From the NCBI GenBank assembly GCA_022640795.1, contig JALCCK010000001.1:34587-98586 (forward strand): a stretch of 64,000 nucleotides of DNA, written 5' to 3'. Of this stretch, positions 61,837 through 64,000 are shown piece by piece. Source of the DNA: Treponema sp. Its GTDB lineage: Bacteria > Spirochaetota > Spirochaetia > Treponematales > Treponemataceae. The position numbers were made by a program, and so were the translations under genes. The stretch's first letter is position 1; each line of letters starts with the position of its first letter. The notes under the pieces were generated by a model. That model was given only the letters and a program-made list of their open reading frames with translations. It searched no databases and was not told the origin of the DNA.

Positions 61837-62664
61837 TCATGCTACTTTTATTTCCTGATAGTTCATCAGGTTTGAGTAATACATTTCATCAGGAGTACAG
61901 TAATCCAGACTCTGATGAAAGCGCTTCGTATTATAGAACGTGAAGTAAGCGTCAATGCCTGCCTTCAGTTCTTTTACCGTTTCATAACGCTTTATATAGA
62001 TATCTTCGTACTTGAGACTTCTCCACAATCGCTCTATGTAGATATTGTCCAGTGCACGGTTCCGCCCATCCATACTTATCTGCACTCCGTATTCCAGAAG
62101 CACATTTACGAAGACATCTGATGTAAACTGGCATCCCTGATCCGTATTAAATATTGCAGGTATTCCGTATGTTTCAATCGTCTCACGGACAAGGGAGGCA
62201 TAGCAATTAGCATCAAGCGTATTGAACAGCCGCCAGGATAATACCTTACGGGAGCAGATATCGATTATAGCCATCAGATACATGCTTCCGTGTGGAAGTT
62301 TTATATAGGTCAGATCAGTCGACCAGACCTGATTCGGAAACCGTATTTGTTTTCCTGCAAGCAGATACGGATATTTTTTGTTCATCTGCCTTGCCTTCGA
62401 CAGATTCTTTCCCGGATATATTGCACACAGTCCGAATCTGTACATGACACGCCGTACCTGTTTCTTTGTTACTTCATTGTTTGCTTCCTGCAGTGCCTGT
62501 GCAACTTTCCGGTAACCGAAAAACGGTATATTCTGCAGTACGTCACGAATTTTCTTCAGAAGCTTAAAATCTGCTTCGTCCCGCTTTGTCAGAGGCGTAT
62601 AATATGCGGTGCTTCTGCTTATTCCCAGAAACCTGTACTGATGTATTGCCGGCAGTCCTTTCAA
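61837..62664 (-). CDS. IS3-family transposase OrfB (DDE integrase)
   Basis: 275 residues from TTG 62664, or part of a fused OrfAB. An HTH_21-like segment (LKKIRDVLQNIPFFGYRKVA) precedes the rve integrase core with Asp in WSTDLTYI, Asp in FNTDQGCQFTS and Glu in NIYIERLWRSLK, a complete DDE triad. It overlaps orfA by 4 bases. The frame upstream of the TTG continues through the A-run in orfA, so the active protein is probably made by -1 frameshifting. Confidence 0.93.
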   Translation of the reverse strand: MKGLPAIHQYRFLGISRSTAYYTPLTKRDEADFKLLKKIRDVLQNIPFFGYRKVAQALQEANNEVTKKQVRRVMYRFGLCAIYPGKNLSKARQMNKKYPYLLAGKQIRFPNQVWSTDLTYIKLPHGSMYLMAIIDICSRKVLSWRLFNTLDANCYASLVRETIETYGIPAIFNTDQGCQFTSDVFVNVLLEYGVQISMDGRNRALDNIYIERLWRSLKYEDIYIKRYETVKELKAGIDAYFTFYNTKRFHQSLDYCTPDEMYYSNLMNYQEIKVA

Positions 62665-62990
62665 TGCAGGTTCGACAAGTCCGGCTCTGTCCCGTACAAC
62701 TGCCTGTACTTTTTTTTTAAGAATTCGACTTCGATCTTCTGTGAGCCTATTACCTGCAGCAACTGGTCGTGTTCCTGATCTGTCCGTTTCTCTTCTTCGC
62801 TTTTCCTGTTGGGCCGTTCAAATATTCCCGGCAGCATTTCTACTGCCTGTTTTTTCCAGAGGCTGATCTGGTTCGGATGTACGCTGTATTTTGTCGCAAG
62901 TTCCTGAACCGTCGATTCTTCCCTCTGTGCTTCAAGCACTACCTTTGCTTTGAACTCTTTACTGAAGCTCTGTCTTTTTCCTCTGCTCAT
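62661..62990 (-). CDS. IS3-family OrfA (HTH protein)
   Basis: 109 residues. An HTH_Tnp_1 domain (FSKEFKAKVVLEAQREESTV, VHPNQISLWKKQ) is followed by a leucine-zipper-like helix (EHDQLLQVIGSQKIEVEFLKKKY). A run of nine A residues (62718-62710 on the coding strand, codons TTA AAA AAA AAG) is a typical slippery site. A -1 shift there reads on into OrfB in the correct frame. Confidence 0.93.
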   Translation of the reverse strand: MSRGKRQSFSKEFKAKVVLEAQREESTVQELATKYSVHPNQISLWKKQAVEMLPGIFERPNRKSEEEKRTDQEHDQLLQVIGSQKIEVEFLKKKYRQLYGTEPDLSNLH

Positions 62991-63087
62991 GGTGTGTTCT
63001 CCTTTTTCAGGGTCTGCACACCTTATTCTACTGTTTTTTTCTGTCTTATTTTACAGGCTCAGTATACTTGTTGTTATGCCAATTTTT

Positions 63088-63390
63088 TTAGGCGATTTGA
63101 GCATTTACCGGAATTTTATTTAATTCCGTTTCCATTTTTTGTTTTGCTTCTCGAAGATCTAATTCATTCTGAAGATTTAACCAGAATTTTGATGACATTC
63201 CAAAGTATTTTGATAATCTTAACGCCATTTCTACTGAAATCTTCCTTTTATTATGAAGCAAATCCAAAACTGAACTTGTTGAGACATGCAAATCTTTTGC
63301 AAGTCTATACGGCGTTATATTTAACGGTTCTAAAAATTCTTCTTTGAGAATATCTCCTATCTTTGGGGTTTCTATACTTTCATAATCCAT
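63088..63390 (-). CDS. higA: HigA-family antitoxin
   Basis: 100 residues. An XRE-type HTH lies at about 10-70 (GDILKEEFLEPLNITPYRLA, VSTSSVLDLLHNKRKISVEMALRLSKYF). It is a HigA addiction-module antitoxin that binds the toxin and represses the operon. It is encoded after the toxin (10-base gap), the usual higBA order. The local AT content is higher than in the flanking genes, suggesting transfer. Its 3' end is 33 bases from the IS element. Confidence 0.9.
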   Translation of the reverse strand: MDYESIETPKIGDILKEEFLEPLNITPYRLAKDLHVSTSSVLDLLHNKRKISVEMALRLSKYFGMSSKFWLNLQNELDLREAKQKMETELNKIPVNAQIA

Positions 63391-63400
63391 TTTATTCCTC

Positions 63401-63682
63401 CTAATGGTAATCCACTATTGAAACTTCATACCATTCATTATTTTCTATCTTGAATTGTATTCTCCATTGAGAATTAATCCTTATTGAACAATAATCTTTT
63501 AACTTTCCCTGCAAATGTTCAAAATGATTTGATGGCGGATTTTTTAAATCATCCTCTGTTGTCGCTGATTCAAGCAATAATAATTTTACTAATGCTCTTT
63601 TTTGTATTTCCGGAGGAAGTTTTTTTGATTTCTTCTGCTGGTATATTTTTTCTGTTTCAGCGTCTCCAAAAGTTCGAATCAT
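63401..63682 (-). CDS. higB: HigB-family toxin (RelE superfamily)
   Basis: 93 residues beginning MIRTFGDAETEKIYQQKKSK and ending SVIDYH-like (VSIVDYH), with the RelE/HigB fold features ALVKLLLLESA, HFEHLQGKLKDYCSIRINSQW and RIQFKIE. It is an mRNA interferase that cuts mRNA on the ribosome. The gene starts directly at the predicted transcription start, so the toxin mRNA should be leaderless and its translation weakly coupled to ribosome-binding strength. higA follows 10 bases later. Confidence 0.9.
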   Translation of the reverse strand: MIRTFGDAETEKIYQQKKSKKLPPEIQKRALVKLLLLESATTEDDLKNPPSNHFEHLQGKLKDYCSIRINSQWRIQFKIENNEWYEVSIVDYH

Positions 63683-63688
63683 AATTAT

Positions 63689-63717
63689 AGTATATGTATG
63701 GCAGATATATCTGTCAA
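63689..63717 (-). promoter_or_regulatory. higBA promoter with palindromic operator
   Basis: On the minus strand a perfect TTGACA (63717-63712), 17 bases, TATACT (63694-63689), then six bases to the ATG at 63682, so +1 is the A of the start codon. A perfect palindrome CAGATATATCTG at 63702-63713 lies in the spacer and the -35, exactly where HigA would block RNA polymerase. A further AGATATAT half-site is at about 63721-63728. Confidence 0.65.
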
Positions 63718-63914
63718 CAAGATATATATTAAATTATATAAACTTTCTTTTTTATTTAATAGAATTTAGTGATATTGTTTTAATCTGAAGTTTTTAATTC
63801 TTTCTGACACGATTATTTTTTGGAAATATGTATTTATAGACTTTCAATATTTTCCTAGGCGTCCGTAAGGACTGCGCTTTATGTCAAGAAAGATGACACC
63901 CCATGCTTATTTTA
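63718..63914. other. AT-rich region at the right edge
   Basis: About 200 bases, very AT-rich, between the higBA promoter and a coding fragment at the window edge. A short dyad around GTCCGTAAGGACTGC lies near 63865-63880. No gene, tRNA or strong promoter was found. Confidence 0.4.
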
Positions 63915-64000
63915 TCAGCTCACTTTTGCATAGACATCCGGCAGCTTGTTGAGGTAAACAACTTCCGGATTCTCCAGAGGAGTGAACTGTTTTGACCATC
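63915..64000 (-). CDS. C-terminal fragment of an unidentified protein
   Basis: An open frame on the minus strand enters from the right edge and ends at TGA 63917-63915. The visible 27-28 residues include QFTPLENPEVVYLNKLPDVY and end in AKVS. The NKLPDV segment recalls the C-terminal part of some transposases, but the fragment is too short for a call. Confidence 0.3.
   Translation of the reverse strand, partial: WSKQFTPLENPEVVYLNKLPDVYAKVS

Larger units (their letters stand above)
61786..63055 (-). mobile_element. IS3-family insertion sequence
   Basis: About 1270 bases. The left end (TGTCAAGACAG from 61786) and the right end (reading inward from 63055: TGTAAAATAAGACAG) share AAGACAG followed by a spaced CAG and then TAAGGTGT, an imperfect terminal inverted repeat. 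The two transposase frames are intact. No clear target-site duplication was seen, so the outer boundaries may be off by a few bases. Confidence 0.85.

Noticed and set aside
61786..63055. Target-site duplication of the IS element
   Set aside because: The flanks (CCATT at the left, GGCTC at the right) do not match by 3-5 bases; boundaries or a rearrangement are uncertain.
63915..64000. Calling the edge fragment a transposase
   Set aside because: Only about 27 residues are visible and the likeness to transposase C-termini is weak.
1..64000. tRNA, rRNA and CRISPR arrays
   Set aside because: No T-loop or acceptor pattern, no rRNA sequence and no spaced identical short repeats were noticed on reading both strands; a tRNAscan or Infernal run would settle it.

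Overview
The window looks like the chromosome of a spirochete of the Treponema type. It carries a spirochete-style flagellar/export operon (flbD-motA-motB-fliL-fliM-fliY-fliO-fliP-fliQ-fliR-flhB-flhA-flhF-flhG), a long eukaryote-type isoleucyl-tRNA synthetase, Maf-like (DUF115) proteins, and glycolipid-type glycosyltransferases beside outer-membrane barrel candidates. No rRNA, tRNA or CRISPR array was seen. No gene-free stretch exceeds about 240 bases.

Layout: 1-11846 (minus strand) is the motility and flagellar export operon. 12042-14125 is an OmpR-type two-component pair. 14227-14367 is an unannotated small-RNA candidate. 14361-18772 holds hemW, lepB, smpB, tsaC and a DivIC/FtsB-like protein. 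18971-26804 is a Treponema-flavoured cluster: a very acidic repeat protein, an unknown protein, two adjacent Maf-like proteins and a membrane protein with a degenerate GGDEF domain. 26808-32622 runs on the minus strand with a TPR lipoprotein, an unusually long uracil phosphoribosyltransferase, a lipoprotein and ileS. 32858-39241 is a sugar-type ABC importer facing a YesM/YesN-like two-component system. 39277-39548 is a short transcript encoding a 22-residue basic peptide. 39547-49762 holds a secreted protein, an acyl-CoA ligase, thiI, two glycosyltransferases and two barrel-like proteins. 49822-53441 has a family-4 uracil-DNA glycosylase, priA and truA. 53442-59334 is a minus-strand operon dxs-folP-cdaA-ybbR-acpS-DUF2225-truA. 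59512-60871 holds a 29-residue mS38/COX24-like protein, miaA and rpoZ. 60971-63682 is a small accessory patch: a nonsense-interrupted nucleoside phosphorylase, an IS3-family element and a higBA toxin-antitoxin pair.

The most interesting signals lie outside the large ORFs. (1) Promoters of the form TTGnnn-N16-18-TATnnT sit 6-8 bases before the start codon at several unrelated genes (lepB, smpB, thiI, udg, a glycosyltransferase, the GGDEF-like gene, higB) and there is no Shine-Dalgarno sequence, so these mRNAs are probably leaderless. Two of the divergent pairs have overlapping or shared -35 elements. (2) dxs has a good ribosome-binding site but no ATG, GTG or TTG before its conserved N-terminus. 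(3) A promoter-to-terminator unit at 14227-14367 makes a predicted small RNA whose terminator loop is CCUCCU-rich, like the anti-Shine-Dalgarno. (4) A second promoter-to-terminator unit at 39277-39548 encodes only a 22-residue Lys/Thr-rich peptide behind a leader of about 100 bases. (5) The signal peptidase appears to have Arg where the catalytic Lys should be. (6) The flagellar operon mRNA is predicted to begin exactly with a 12-bp hairpin behind a sigma-28-like promoter.

All family assignments come from reading motifs, lengths and gene order; no database search was run.
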